Shown here: positions 14,268 to 21,662 of the stretch, in pieces
How positions within the stretch are numbered: the first letter of the stretch is position 1
Layout: each line of letters starts with the position of its first letter
Assembly (NCBI GenBank): GCA_002389905.1
Contig: DGRE01000046.1
Span: 1 to 24,088, forward strand
Reading direction: 5' to 3'
From: Hungatella sp. UBA4396
GTDB lineage: Bacteria; Bacillota; Clostridia; Lachnospirales; Lachnospiraceae
DNA: 24,088 bases
Notes under the pieces: model-generated
Told to the model about the DNA's origin: nothing
The model's input: the letters and a program-made list of their open reading frames with translations, nothing else
The model's database searches: none
Position numbers and translations under genes: made by a program

Positions 14268-16273
14268 CACGTTCTACTTTTGCCGGTTTTACTACTGCAC
14301 ATCTGGCTATGGCGGCCAGCCAGCGGGCCATGGATGTAACCGGACAAAATATAGCAAACATTAATACAAAGGGCTACACCAGACAGCGGGTGGATTTGGT
14401 AAGCTTAAACGCAAGGGGGGCTGACTCTATGAGAACAGGTCCTGGCACCAAGATCGGTTTTGGTGTGGAAATTACAGGTGTCTCTCAGATCAGAGATCCT
14501 TTTTTAGATGTCCAGTTTAGGAATCAGATCGCCAAGGTAGGAACTGCTGATGCACGTCAGGCTACTCTGGATCAGTTAGCAAATATCTTTGATGAGACAG
14601 ACAAGTCTGCTTTAAAGGAGGCTCTTAGCAATTTAAGCACCAGCTTAGATAAACTTTCCTCCAATGCAAACAGCAGGGAGTTTGACAGTATTGTCCGTTC
14701 CAGATTCCAGGTAATTGTAGATTACATACATCAGAAATCTGCTGACTTATCAAGTGTCAGAGAAGAAACTATTAATGGCCTGGAGAGTACAGATATTCCG
14801 GTTGTCAACAGTCTTCTTTCCGATATTGGCAAATTAAATGACGCTATTTGGAAGAGCCAGGTACAAGGCAATCCTTCTCTGGAACTTCTGGATGAAAGAA
14901 ATAATAAGTTCGATGAATTGGCTGGCTATCTTCCTATCTCGGTTACGTATAAAGATGTAGTCGTTGCTACTGGTACTAAATTCGAGTATCCAGAGGTAAA
15001 GTTCCGGGGATCCAATGGCGTGACCTATGACCTTACTGCTGGTGAACATGGTCAAAATTATGCCTCTATGAGCATGGAACGAAAGAAGGACGGCACTGTT
15101 TCTATCTCACTGATTCCAGCCACCGATTTTCCAGCTGATGCAGATGTCACAGCTCTGACAACGGATATTACTGATTTTTTAAGGGAAGGGTCTTTAAAAG
15201 GAACTGTAGATGCCTTGAATAAATCAGGAGAACTGGATAGTCCCTCCACAGATTTTAGAGGAATAGGCTATTATGAAAAATCCTTTGATACCTTTGTTCA
15301 GTCCTTTGCCGAGACTTTTAATGAGTTAAATGGTGGTATGCAGCCATATACCGGAGCTTCCTTGCCTGGTGTAGGTAATGCATCTATGGGTAGTGATAAT
15401 ACAGCAAAATTCACTATCAACCTTTCCAATGCTACTGGAAACTTTTTAAATGGTGAGACTATCACAATTAATGGAAAGACTTTTAAATTCACCGACACCA
15501 CTCCTGGTACAGACGAAGTACAAATTGGAGCAAACTTGAATGCCACCTTAAAGAACCTGTCAGAAGTACTAACTCTAGATTCAGATGCTAAAAAACTGTG
15601 CGTAAATGGTGTCACTGATCAAAGCGGTACATGGTCATATTCTGCTGGAAAGCTGGAGTGGACTAGTGATAATAATACATACACAAGTGTAAGTTCCATT
15701 AAGACAAATGGTGAGGATCCTATCGCCCTCAATTACACTGCTAACTCTTCCAATAAAAGAAACTTCGACTTATTCCGAACCTCTGACGGAAGCACTGAAT
15801 TTACAGCCTCTAACATTAAGATATCAGATGACTGGATGAATAATACTATCTATATTATCTCTTCTCATGATAAGGAGGCAGGCACCACTGCCAATGATAA
15901 TATAATTAAGATGCTAAAGTCTCTAACAGACGAGCGAGTATTTAAATATGAATATAATTATGAAGACAAAAACGGTAATAACCAAACCGGGACCATTCCA
16001 TATTACACTGGAAACTTTTTTCAATGTTATTCAAATATAGAGAATACTCAGGGTATTGACAGTGCCTCTAATAGTGCCATTCTCACCAACCATATGTCTG
16101 TACTTTCACAAACAATGGACAGCAAAGACTCTGTATCAGGTGTTTCTCTAGATGAAGAAGGAATTAGTCTGATGCAGTACCAGAGATCCTTTTCCGCTGC
16201 TGCCCGTCTGATGACTACTCTTGACGAAGCGTTGAATATACTGATCAATAATACTGGTGTAGTCGGACGATAA
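14264..16273 (+). CDS. flgK: Flagellar hook-associated protein 1 FlgK
   Basis: This 669-residue axial protein forms the first hook-filament junction ring. The N-terminus (STFAGFTTAHLAMAASQRAMDVTGQNIANINTKGYTRQRVDL) and the C-terminus (GVSLDEEGISLMQYQRSFSAAARLMTTLDEALNILIN) are the conserved D0/D1 segments. The centre is variable, and residues about 385-480 (GETITINGKTFKF onward) resemble a flagellin D3-type (DUF1522-like) insert. The start at 14264 is fixed by GGGAGGG and the ATGA overlap with flgN; an upstream ATG at 14249 overlaps that ribosome-binding site. The centre is visibly more AT-rich than the che genes. Two cysteines (C446, C588) are unusual for an exported axial protein. Confidence 0.95.
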   Translation: MTRSTFAGFTTAHLAMAASQRAMDVTGQNIANINTKGYTRQRVDLVSLNARGADSMRTGPGTKIGFGVEITGVSQIRDPFLDVQFRNQIAKVGTADARQATLDQLANIFDETDKSALKEALSNLSTSLDKLSSNANSREFDSIVRSRFQVIVDYIHQKSADLSSVREETINGLESTDIPVVNSLLSDIGKLNDAIWKSQVQGNPSLELLDERNNKFDELAGYLPISVTYKDVVVATGTKFEYPEVKFRGSNGVTYDLTAGEHGQNYASMSMERKKDGTVSISLIPATDFPADADVTALTTDITDFLREGSLKGTVDALNKSGELDSPSTDFRGIGYYEKSFDTFVQSFAETFNELNGGMQPYTGASLPGVGNASMGSDNTAKFTINLSNATGNFLNGETITINGKTFKFTDTTPGTDEVQIGANLNATLKNLSEVLTLDSDAKKLCVNGVTDQSGTWSYSAGKLEWTSDNNTYTSVSSIKTNGEDPIALNYTANSSNKRNFDLFRTSDGSTEFTASNIKISDDWMNNTIYIISSHDKEAGTTANDNIIKMLKSLTDERVFKYEYNYEDKNGNNQTGTIPYYTGNFFQCYSNIENTQGIDSASNSAILTNHMSVLSQTMDSKDSVSGVSLDEEGISLMQYQRSFSAAARLMTTLDEALNILINNTGVVGR

Positions 16274-16296
16274 GAAAAATATACAGGAGGTTTCTA

Positions 16297-17295
16297 ATGA
16301 GAATTACAACTAATGCATTGATACGGAATTACAAAAGCAATTTAAGTAGATCCATAGATAACTTAAATCAATCCAGAAATCGTGTTATGACCCAAAGAAG
16401 CTTTAATAAGGTTGCTGAAGATCCAGCATCTGCAGCCCGCGCCTCTCAGCTCCATCGGAAATATTATAAGAACCTGGATAATTTAGACACTCTTATGGAT
16501 GTTCAATCTCGCCAGGATTGTCAGGAAGATGCTCTTATGCAGATATCCAGTGCCATTAAAACCATCAGTGCAGATTATAATCTACAAGCAATGAGCGGCG
16601 ATAAGCAGGGGCCTGAGGAGCGTCAGACCTTTGCTACTGCTATCCGTCAGTTTCAACAATCCATGACCTTGAGTCTTAATGCCTCCTACGAGGATACCTA
16701 TTTATTTGCTGGAGCTGATGGAAAGAATCCTCCCTTTGAATTATCTGCTGATGGAAGCAAGCTTTATTATCGTGGATATGATGTAGATGCAAATTCTAGT
16801 GATCTTAAAAGGTTATCTGAGGAGTCTCTCTATGTAGATTTAGGTATGGGGCTTTCTCTTGACGTAATTGGCCGGGTTGTTTCCTCTAGCGCATATAACA
16901 CATCACTTCCTGGAATCAAGGCAGTTGGTTATGGAACAGATGCCGATGGTTTTAGTGATAATGTGATTGTCCTAGCTGGCCAGCTGGCAGATGAACTGGA
17001 AAAGCCTACATTTGATGCAGATAAGTATGGAAAGATGGTAACTAAATTTAACTCCCTGCGAACCAATGTATTAAATGAAATCACTAATCTGGGAGTTAAA
17101 TCGGAGTTTTTAAATACTACCAAGGATCGTCTGGAGAATAATGATATTTCTCTTCAAGAACAGATGTTAAATGTGGAAGGTATTGACACTGCAGAAGCCA
17201 TCAGCGATTATATGTGGAATCAATACGCTTACAATGCCGCACTTAAAGTAGGGACCAGCATCTTGTCTCCATCTTTTATTGACTTCATGAAATAA
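16297..17295 (+). CDS. flgL: Flagellar hook-associated protein 3 FlgL
   Basis: This 332-residue axial protein forms the second junction ring, between FlgK and the flagellin filament. The flagellin-like N-terminal helix is visible (MRITTNALIRNYKSNL, then NRVMTQRSFNKVAEDPASAAR), as is a C-terminal flagellin-type helix (EAISDYMWNQYAYNAALKVG). A variable domain lies between them (about 130-250). AGGAGG precedes ATG. It follows flgK by 23 bp. It contains one cysteine (C75). Confidence 0.94.
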   Translation: MRITTNALIRNYKSNLSRSIDNLNQSRNRVMTQRSFNKVAEDPASAARASQLHRKYYKNLDNLDTLMDVQSRQDCQEDALMQISSAIKTISADYNLQAMSGDKQGPEERQTFATAIRQFQQSMTLSLNASYEDTYLFAGADGKNPPFELSADGSKLYYRGYDVDANSSDLKRLSEESLYVDLGMGLSLDVIGRVVSSSAYNTSLPGIKAVGYGTDADGFSDNVIVLAGQLADELEKPTFDADKYGKMVTKFNSLRTNVLNEITNLGVKSEFLNTTKDRLENNDISLQEQMLNVEGIDTAEAISDYMWNQYAYNAALKVGTSILSPSFIDFMK

Positions 17296-17317
17296 CATTG
17301 ATTGGAGGTGTGTTATT

Positions 17318-17926
17318 ATGGAAGCATTGCTCAGAATTACAACCGTACCCATGGAGTATGAAATGAAAATTCAAAGAGCAAGACTGGAGTATTCAAGCTC
17401 TAAATCTGATCTGATGATCAATAGAGCCAAGGGCGGACTGACCATGGAAAACAGTCCTATTAAATTACATCTGGATACATACAAAGCACGTAATTCAGTT
17501 TGTCCTACCACAATGGAAAGTGTGCGGCAGTCCGCTGAAAAGGGAAAGTCCGTCGCCTTAGAAGCCACTGCCGCATATGCAAAGGAGAGCGCCATGCTGT
17601 TAGACCCAAAGATTCCCAATGCACTCAATCAAATATTCAGCCAGCACGCACAACAGCCTACGGGAGAATTCGGTTTGCAGTTCCTTCCCTCTACAGGCCC
17701 TGATATTGAATGGTCTAATCCGGATCTCTCTATGAAATACCAAATGGATAAATTAAGCTTTGATATAAAAGTGGCAAATGGAAACTTTGAGTTCATACCG
17801 GGAACTGTTGAAATGTCCATCACCCAAATGCCTGATGTAAATATTGAATACATTGGGAAGCCCCTTTATGTTCCTCCCAGTGCAGTCAACTTATTTAACC
17901 ATACTTCAATGGATGTCCTCGCTTAA
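17318..17926 (+). CDS. DUF6470 (YviE-like) flagellar-locus protein
   Basis: This 202-residue protein occupies the place of Bacillus yviE, between flgL and fliW, and has the look of that family: an N-terminal MEALLRITTVPMEYEMKI, a middle section with repeated ESVRQSAEKGK/ALEATAAYAKE helices, and a C-terminal beta part (IEWSNPDLSMKYQMDKLSFD, then VEMSITQMPDVNIEYIG). The family has no settled function; conservation of this position suggests a late flagellar role. GGAGGTG lies before ATG. It has no signal peptide or membrane segment. Confidence 0.75.
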   Translation: MEALLRITTVPMEYEMKIQRARLEYSSSKSDLMINRAKGGLTMENSPIKLHLDTYKARNSVCPTTMESVRQSAEKGKSVALEATAAYAKESAMLLDPKIPNALNQIFSQHAQQPTGEFGLQFLPSTGPDIEWSNPDLSMKYQMDKLSFDIKVANGNFEFIPGTVEMSITQMPDVNIEYIGKPLYVPPSAVNLFNHTSMDVLA

Positions 17927-17949
17927 TCCTGTACCCGGAGGTATTTACA

Positions 17950-18396
17950 ATGGAAATTAACACGCAGTATTTTGGCAAAATCTCCTGTTCAGAAGAAGAG
18001 TTTATTCATTTTTCTGATGGGTTGTTTGGTTTTGCTGACCTAAAAAATTATGTTCCTCTGGCATTCCAGGAGAACAGTGATTCTTTAATCTGTCTGCAGT
18101 CTTTGGAGGACTCAAATGTTTCCTTTATTCTTATGAATCCATTTCAGTTCTTCGAAAAATATGAACCGAAATTATCTCATGAGGATCAAAAACTTCTAAA
18201 GACTGAGGGCAGGGAAGATGATGTTTCCTATTATGTTATCAGTGTCATTCACGAACCAATGGAAAACAGTACGGTAAACTTAAAGGCTCCCATTGCGGTA
18301 AATACAAAGACCCGCGAAGCCAGACAAATTATTCTGGATAACCCTCTTTACCGTTTCCGTCATCCGCTCAGAGATTTTATAAAAAAGGGGGATTAG
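17950..18396 (+). CDS. fliW: Flagellar assembly factor FliW
   Basis: This 148-residue protein binds flagellin and, when free, binds and inactivates CsrA, thereby matching flagellin translation to secretion. Family hallmarks are the FSDGLFGFADLKNYVPL segment, LQSLEDSNVSFILMNPF, and the C-terminal NLKAPIAVNTKTREARQIILDN with a final YRFRHPL. CGGAGG precedes the ATG. The stop is one base from the csrA start, so the two antagonists are made from the same message. Confidence 0.96.
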   Translation: MEINTQYFGKISCSEEEFIHFSDGLFGFADLKNYVPLAFQENSDSLICLQSLEDSNVSFILMNPFQFFEKYEPKLSHEDQKLLKTEGREDDVSYYVISVIHEPMENSTVNLKAPIAVNTKTREARQIILDNPLYRFRHPLRDFIKKGD

Positions 18397-18397
18397 T

Positions 18398-18646
18398 ATG
18401 CTGATTCTTCAAAGAAAAAAAGACCAGTCCCTTACTATTGGCAGCAATATTTCTGTCACAGTTCTTGATATAGGAAATGATTGGGTGAAACTGGCCATTG
18501 ATGCTCCAAAGGAAGTTTCCATCCTTCGCACAGAGCTGTTGGAAGCCGTCTCTGCAAACCAAGAGGCAGCTTCCACACCCTTAAGCGAAGACTCCCTTTC
18601 TATAATCAAAGATTTAATGAATAAAAAAGACAGCGGAGGTACCTGA
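18398..18646 (+). CDS. csrA: Carbon storage regulator CsrA
   Basis: This 82-residue RNA-binding protein represses translation by covering GGA-containing ribosome-binding sites; in Bacillus its main target is the flagellin mRNA. The N-terminal strand MLILQRKKDQSLTIG, the IDAPKEVSILRTEL segment and the RNA-contact Arg44 are all present. A tail of about 27 residues beyond the core is longer than the short gamma-proteobacterial tail, in keeping with FliW-controlled CsrA proteins. AAAGGGGG precedes ATG. The last codons (from about 18630) form one arm of a hairpin terminator shared with the convergent gene. Confidence 0.96.
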   Translation: MLILQRKKDQSLTIGSNISVTVLDIGNDWVKLAIDAPKEVSILRTELLEAVSANQEAASTPLSEDSLSIIKDLMNKKDSGGT

Positions 18647-18669
18647 TATTATTTGGGTACATCCGCTGT
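18630..18669. terminator. Bidirectional terminator built from the 3' coding ends of two convergent genes
   Basis: Positions 18630-18643 pair with 18656-18669 over 14 bp with one mismatch (18638 with 18661). The 12-nt loop holds both stop codons, TGA of csrA (18644-18646) and TAA of the minus gene (18649-18651). The plus-strand tail is TTTCTTCTT and the minus-strand tail is TTTTTTATT after the final pair, so it should work in both directions. Confidence 0.8.
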
Positions 18670-19905
18670 TTCTTCTTCATGATTTAATTCTTCCGTATTC
18701 CCGTCTTCATGCACTGTTACTTCCTCTTCTACCCTTTGATTCTGTCTTTTCATAAGGTGGAAAATCCTTTTCTTAAAAGCTAAAAACTCCTTTTCTACTC
18801 TGTTAGCCGCCACTCTTATCCCATATCTTCCAAGCCGAAATATCCAAAAAAGGGGTAAAAGCATACCGGATTTCTCCAATCTCGGATATATGGTTTCCAT
18901 ATACATCCTGTCTGGAAACATCCAGATTATCAGCCGCCTCAATTCCTCTGCCTTCCTGTCTCTGGCATAACAATCTGCGACCTTTGTGATCAAAGGGAGG
19001 AATTGTGCACTAATTTCCCGCCCTTCTGCACCCTTGCTGAATATGTAGGATTCCATCGCATCATACATTTCCACGTTTTCAATTCCTGCTCCGGTTCCCA
19101 GCCAACGGAGAATGAGATATTCCAGATGTTCTGCAAAATCTGCTATTTTAAGCTTCTTTAACCGTTCATAAATGTAAGACCATTCAAAAACTTCTCCATA
19201 AGTTTTATAAAATACCCAGAAGTCAATGATCTGGTTCAGGCTAATATCTCCTTTGGCATAAGAATCTGTCAGTCTGCATATGAAAAATAAGTACATTTCG
19301 GTGGGATTCATCTCACGGATATGCTGAAATTTTTCTTTATTTCGCAATGAATGAAACAAGTTTATGTAAAACTTCTGCATGGATTTGCTGAAAAACATGG
19401 TATGATTAAAACATGAAACCCTGCTCCCTGGTATCTTGTAGTACAATTCTCCGTAAGCCTCTGTATGGAGTTCTTCAAAGTCCGTCCCTCTAAAAAAGGC
19501 TCTGACGGTCTGGACATCCTTTTTTTTCAAACCGATCTCAACAAATTCTCTGCAGCACATTTCTTCAACAGGATAGTATTTGACTATATCAGAATAGCTT
19601 AAGAAAAAACAATCAATTTCTCTTTTTTCAAAAATAGTCTCAATCTGTTTTTCTGTGGAACGCAGCCGTTCAATCCGATGAACAGACTCTAAATATTTAT
19701 CAAAAAACCTCTGACGAACCGGCTGAGGAATCTCCTCATCCAATCCCATAATTCCATAATGGACGATATGGGCCACACGATGATAATCAGCAATCCGGAA
19801 CAGCTTTTCCCAGTTTAAGTATCTCAGGGGGGCCGGTGCTTCCTTCTGATTCATGACCGATGACAGCAATGTCATTAAATACCGCTCTTCATATCCTTTA
19901 CTCAT
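18649..19905 (-). CDS. Degenerate nucleotidyltransferase-fold-like protein, function unknown
   Basis: This 418-residue protein has the layout of the uncharacterised nucleotidyltransferase family: an N-terminal helical part with NWEKLFRIADYHRVAHIVHYGI (about 31-52), a central NTase-like segment (about 85-200), and a helical C-terminal half ending in a long basic helix and an acidic tail. The family motifs LLKG and GDIDLLV, which carry the metal-binding acids, appear here as FFLSY (100-104) and REFVEIG (119-125). Catalytic aspartates therefore seem lost and it is probably not an active transferase. GGTGGA seven nt before ATG sets the start. A sigma-28-like promoter lies upstream, suggesting co-regulation with flagella. 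It is convergent with csrA. Assignment is by pattern and is moderate only. Confidence 0.55.
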   Translation of the reverse strand: MSKGYEERYLMTLLSSVMNQKEAPAPLRYLNWEKLFRIADYHRVAHIVHYGIMGLDEEIPQPVRQRFFDKYLESVHRIERLRSTEKQIETIFEKREIDCFFLSYSDIVKYYPVEEMCCREFVEIGLKKKDVQTVRAFFRGTDFEELHTEAYGELYYKIPGSRVSCFNHTMFFSKSMQKFYINLFHSLRNKEKFQHIREMNPTEMYLFFICRLTDSYAKGDISLNQIIDFWVFYKTYGEVFEWSYIYERLKKLKIADFAEHLEYLILRWLGTGAGIENVEMYDAMESYIFSKGAEGREISAQFLPLITKVADCYARDRKAEELRRLIIWMFPDRMYMETIYPRLEKSGMLLPLFWIFRLGRYGIRVAANRVEKEFLAFKKRIFHLMKRQNQRVEEEVTVHEDGNTEELNHEEETADVPK

Positions 19906-19988
19906 TCATTATTCCACCCTTAATCTATAAGAAATTTCCTGTCACCAGTATGTCAATTACTGTAACAAAACATTTCCTTTCATATTAT

Positions 19989-20014
19989 ATATCGGTTTTT
20001 TTTAGACAATCTTA
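19989..20014 (-). promoter_or_regulatory. Sigma-28-like promoter for the NTase-like gene (leftward)
   Basis: On the minus strand TAAG (20014-20011), 14 nt and ACCGATAT (19996-19989) match the sigma-D consensus TAAA-N14/15-GCCGATAT at most positions. It starts transcription about 90 bp before the ATG at 19905. Its -35 overlaps the -35 of the opposite promoter by two bases. Confidence 0.5.
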
Positions 20015-20039
20015 ACTTTAACATGTAACTGTTCGATAA
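20013..20039 (+). promoter_or_regulatory. Sigma-28-like promoter for the C39-like peptidase gene (rightward)
   Basis: TAAC (20013-20016), exactly 15 nt, and TTCGATAA (20032-20039) match the sigma-28 consensus TAAA-N15-GCCGATAA at nine of twelve positions. The predicted start is about 40 bp before the coding start. Confidence 0.5.
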
Positions 20040-20088
20040 ATAATATGTAAATGAAACCAATATCACGATTATAGAAAAGGTGAATGCA

Positions 20089-20808
20089 TTGAACACCATC
20101 CATTATATTTTTCTTCGGACTCTATTTTTAACTGGAGTTCCCTTTATAGCCTCTTCTCCACTTGGACAGGCCAATCAGGAAAGAACTGCGATTATTTCAA
20201 ATTTTGCCCAGGACGAGAACTCTTCGTCTTTATCGGCTGATTTTCCTCAGGAAGGCCGGTATGACCTTATGCTGGACAGCGCATGCGGTCCTCTTACCTA
20301 TTACAATCAGTCCGATATAAGATGGGGAAGCTTCCTGTATGGAGGAAAAGATCCTCTCTCCACTTATGGCTGCGGTCCCACTGTCATGGCCATGGTAGTT
20401 ACAAGTCTTACCGGAAGTCAAATACTACCTCCTGACATGGCTCAGTGGGCCGTTGAAAATAAGTCTTGGGCTCCTGGTCAAGGTTCTTATCACCGTCTGA
20501 TTCTGGACAGCGCCCTGGCTTATGGCCTAAATGCTGCCCCCCTTAAAGATTACACGGTTCAGGGACTGGAAAGTGCATTAGAATCCGGGCACTTAATTGT
20601 AGCACTTATGAAAAAAGGGCATTTTACACAAAATGGCCATTTTATTATTCTTACCGGTGTTACGGAGAGTGGAATGATTAAAATTGCTGATGCAAATGAA
20701 TATAATAATTGCCAGACTGAATGGGATCCTTCCCTAATATTGAAGGAACTAAATTACCGGGCATCAAACGGGGGGCCTCTTTGGATGATAGGCCCTGCCG
20801 ATTATTGA
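20089..20808 (+). CDS. Exported C39-family-like cysteine peptidase
   Basis: This 239-residue protein has a hydrophobic N-terminal export segment (YIFLRTLFLTGVPFIA) and a papain-fold C39-like domain (about 65-235) of the peptidase_C39_2 type. Visible are YYNQSDIRWGSFLYGG, the catalytic Cys95 in YGCGPTVMAM, His184 in NGHFIILTG and Asp201 in IADAN. These proteins cleave peptides or process wall-associated proteins outside the membrane, but the substrate cannot be read here. TTG at 20089 is preferred because AAAGGTGA lies five nt upstream; a GTG at 20080 lies inside that site and would add three residues. Tail-to-tail overlap of 7 bp with the FliT-like gene. Confidence 0.75.
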   Translation: MNTIHYIFLRTLFLTGVPFIASSPLGQANQERTAIISNFAQDENSSSLSADFPQEGRYDLMLDSACGPLTYYNQSDIRWGSFLYGGKDPLSTYGCGPTVMAMVVTSLTGSQILPPDMAQWAVENKSWAPGQGSYHRLILDSALAYGLNAAPLKDYTVQGLESALESGHLIVALMKKGHFTQNGHFIILTGVTESGMIKIADANEYNNCQTEWDPSLILKELNYRASNGGPLWMIGPADY

Positions 20809-21197
20809 TAGTAAGAGTCTTTTCCTGACAGCCGTATGCTTATATGCCGATCTAGTTCAATGGTGCGTTTTAACGCCAATTGAATGCTCTTTCCCTTTTC
20901 TGCCAGCATTTGGGCTTCAGGAGTGTCAGGATTTATATCAGTGTTTCCTTTCAGCCAGCCTCTTACCTTAAGGCCTTCCTCGGCCGATAAGGCAGCTGCC
21001 AGGCAGTTTACATTGCCGGTGCATACATCTGCCTTGTCCATCTCCTCCTGGCGCATTCCTAACAGCATTTGAACGGATTCCCTGTCATTTCGTGACAGGA
21101 AATCTCCCATTTCCCTGGTGATGCGTTCAATTTCAACAATATAATTATATTTCTTCTGCATTTCTTTCAGCATTTCAACCAGCATAGCTTTTTCCAT
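20802..21197 (-). CDS. Small helical FliT/FlgN-like flagellar chaperone
   Basis: This 131-residue, nearly all-helical protein lies directly downstream of fliD-fliS, where fliT, the FliD export chaperone, usually stands. The sequence (EMQKKYNYIVEIERITREMGDFLSRNDRESVQMLLGMRQEEMD) has the charged heptad-like pattern of FliT/FlgN-type chaperones but no strong signature. The start at 21197 is set by AGGAGG six nt upstream; an ATG at 21212 is fused to that ribosome-binding site (ATGAGGAGG) and is rejected. It has no signal peptide. The call rests on context and pattern; an unrelated small helical protein is possible. Confidence 0.6.
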   Translation of the reverse strand: MEKAMLVEMLKEMQKKYNYIVEIERITREMGDFLSRNDRESVQMLLGMRQEEMDKADVCTGNVNCLAAALSAEEGLKVRGWLKGNTDINPDTPEAQMLAEKGKSIQLALKRTIELDRHISIRLSGKDSYYQ

Positions 21198-21233
21198 GCT
21201 TATCCTCCTCATGTTTGTGGCTGAATCTTAAAC

Positions 21234-21261
21234 AGCCGGAGAGAAATTATTCCCTCCGGCT
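21234..21261. terminator. Weak hairpin between fliS and the FliT-like gene
   Basis: AGCCGGAG (21234-21241) pairs with CTCCGGCT (21254-21261), an 8-bp GC-rich stem with a 12-nt loop. On the minus strand only a short TTT follows, so read-through into the FliT-like gene is likely. It may act as an attenuator lowering expression of that gene relative to fliD-fliS. Confidence 0.5.
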
Positions 21262-21269
21262 CTATTTAT

Positions 21270-21638
21270 TCAACTGCTTAATCTCTGTGCCTCTTTGAAA
21301 GCATCCCTCAATTCCACAATCAGAGGTCTGACCTCTGAAATTACCTTTACATTTCTCCCTGCACTAATCCGGCTAAACTCATACAGAAAAAAATCATACA
21401 TACGATTCAGCTCTGCGCTTATTTCATAGTCATAATTTAAAGTATTTCTTAAATAACGAACAATATCAACAGAACGCTGCATTGACTGGTCAAAAAGCTC
21501 ATAATCTTTTTTTTCCAGAGAAAGCTCTGCTCTGGTCAGGCGTTTTAAAAGCTCATCATAGAGAAGACCAAGCATCTCTCCGGGAGTCATGGTATTTACC
21601 GCCTGTGTTTTATAATTTTGATAACCATAAGAATTCAT
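21270..21638 (-). CDS. fliS: Flagellin export chaperone FliS
   Basis: This 122-residue helical protein binds the C-terminus of newly made flagellin and keeps it export-ready. Family marks are MNSYGYQNYKTQAVNTMTPGEMLGLLYDELLKRLTRAE, the QSMQRSVDIVRYLRNTLNYD segment and the MYDFFLYE helix. Length is typical. GGCGGTG eight nt before ATG, the same ribosome-binding site variant as cheA, sets the start. It follows fliD by 24 bp in the same orientation. Confidence 0.95.
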   Translation of the reverse strand: MNSYGYQNYKTQAVNTMTPGEMLGLLYDELLKRLTRAELSLEKKDYELFDQSMQRSVDIVRYLRNTLNYDYEISAELNRMYDFFLYEFSRISAGRNVKVISEVRPLIVELRDAFKEAQRLSS

Positions 21639-21662
21639 ATTGTGTGCACCGCCATTCCTTTA

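Noticed and set aside
20080..20088. GTG as start of the C39-like peptidase
   Set aside because: It lies within AAAGGTGA, the likely ribosome-binding site of the TTG at 20089; it remains possible and would add only three residues.
18398..20808. Bacteriocin or peptide-signalling locus around the C39-like gene
   Set aside because: No ABC transporter, no double-glycine precursor and no immunity-like gene nearby; surrounding genes are flagellar.
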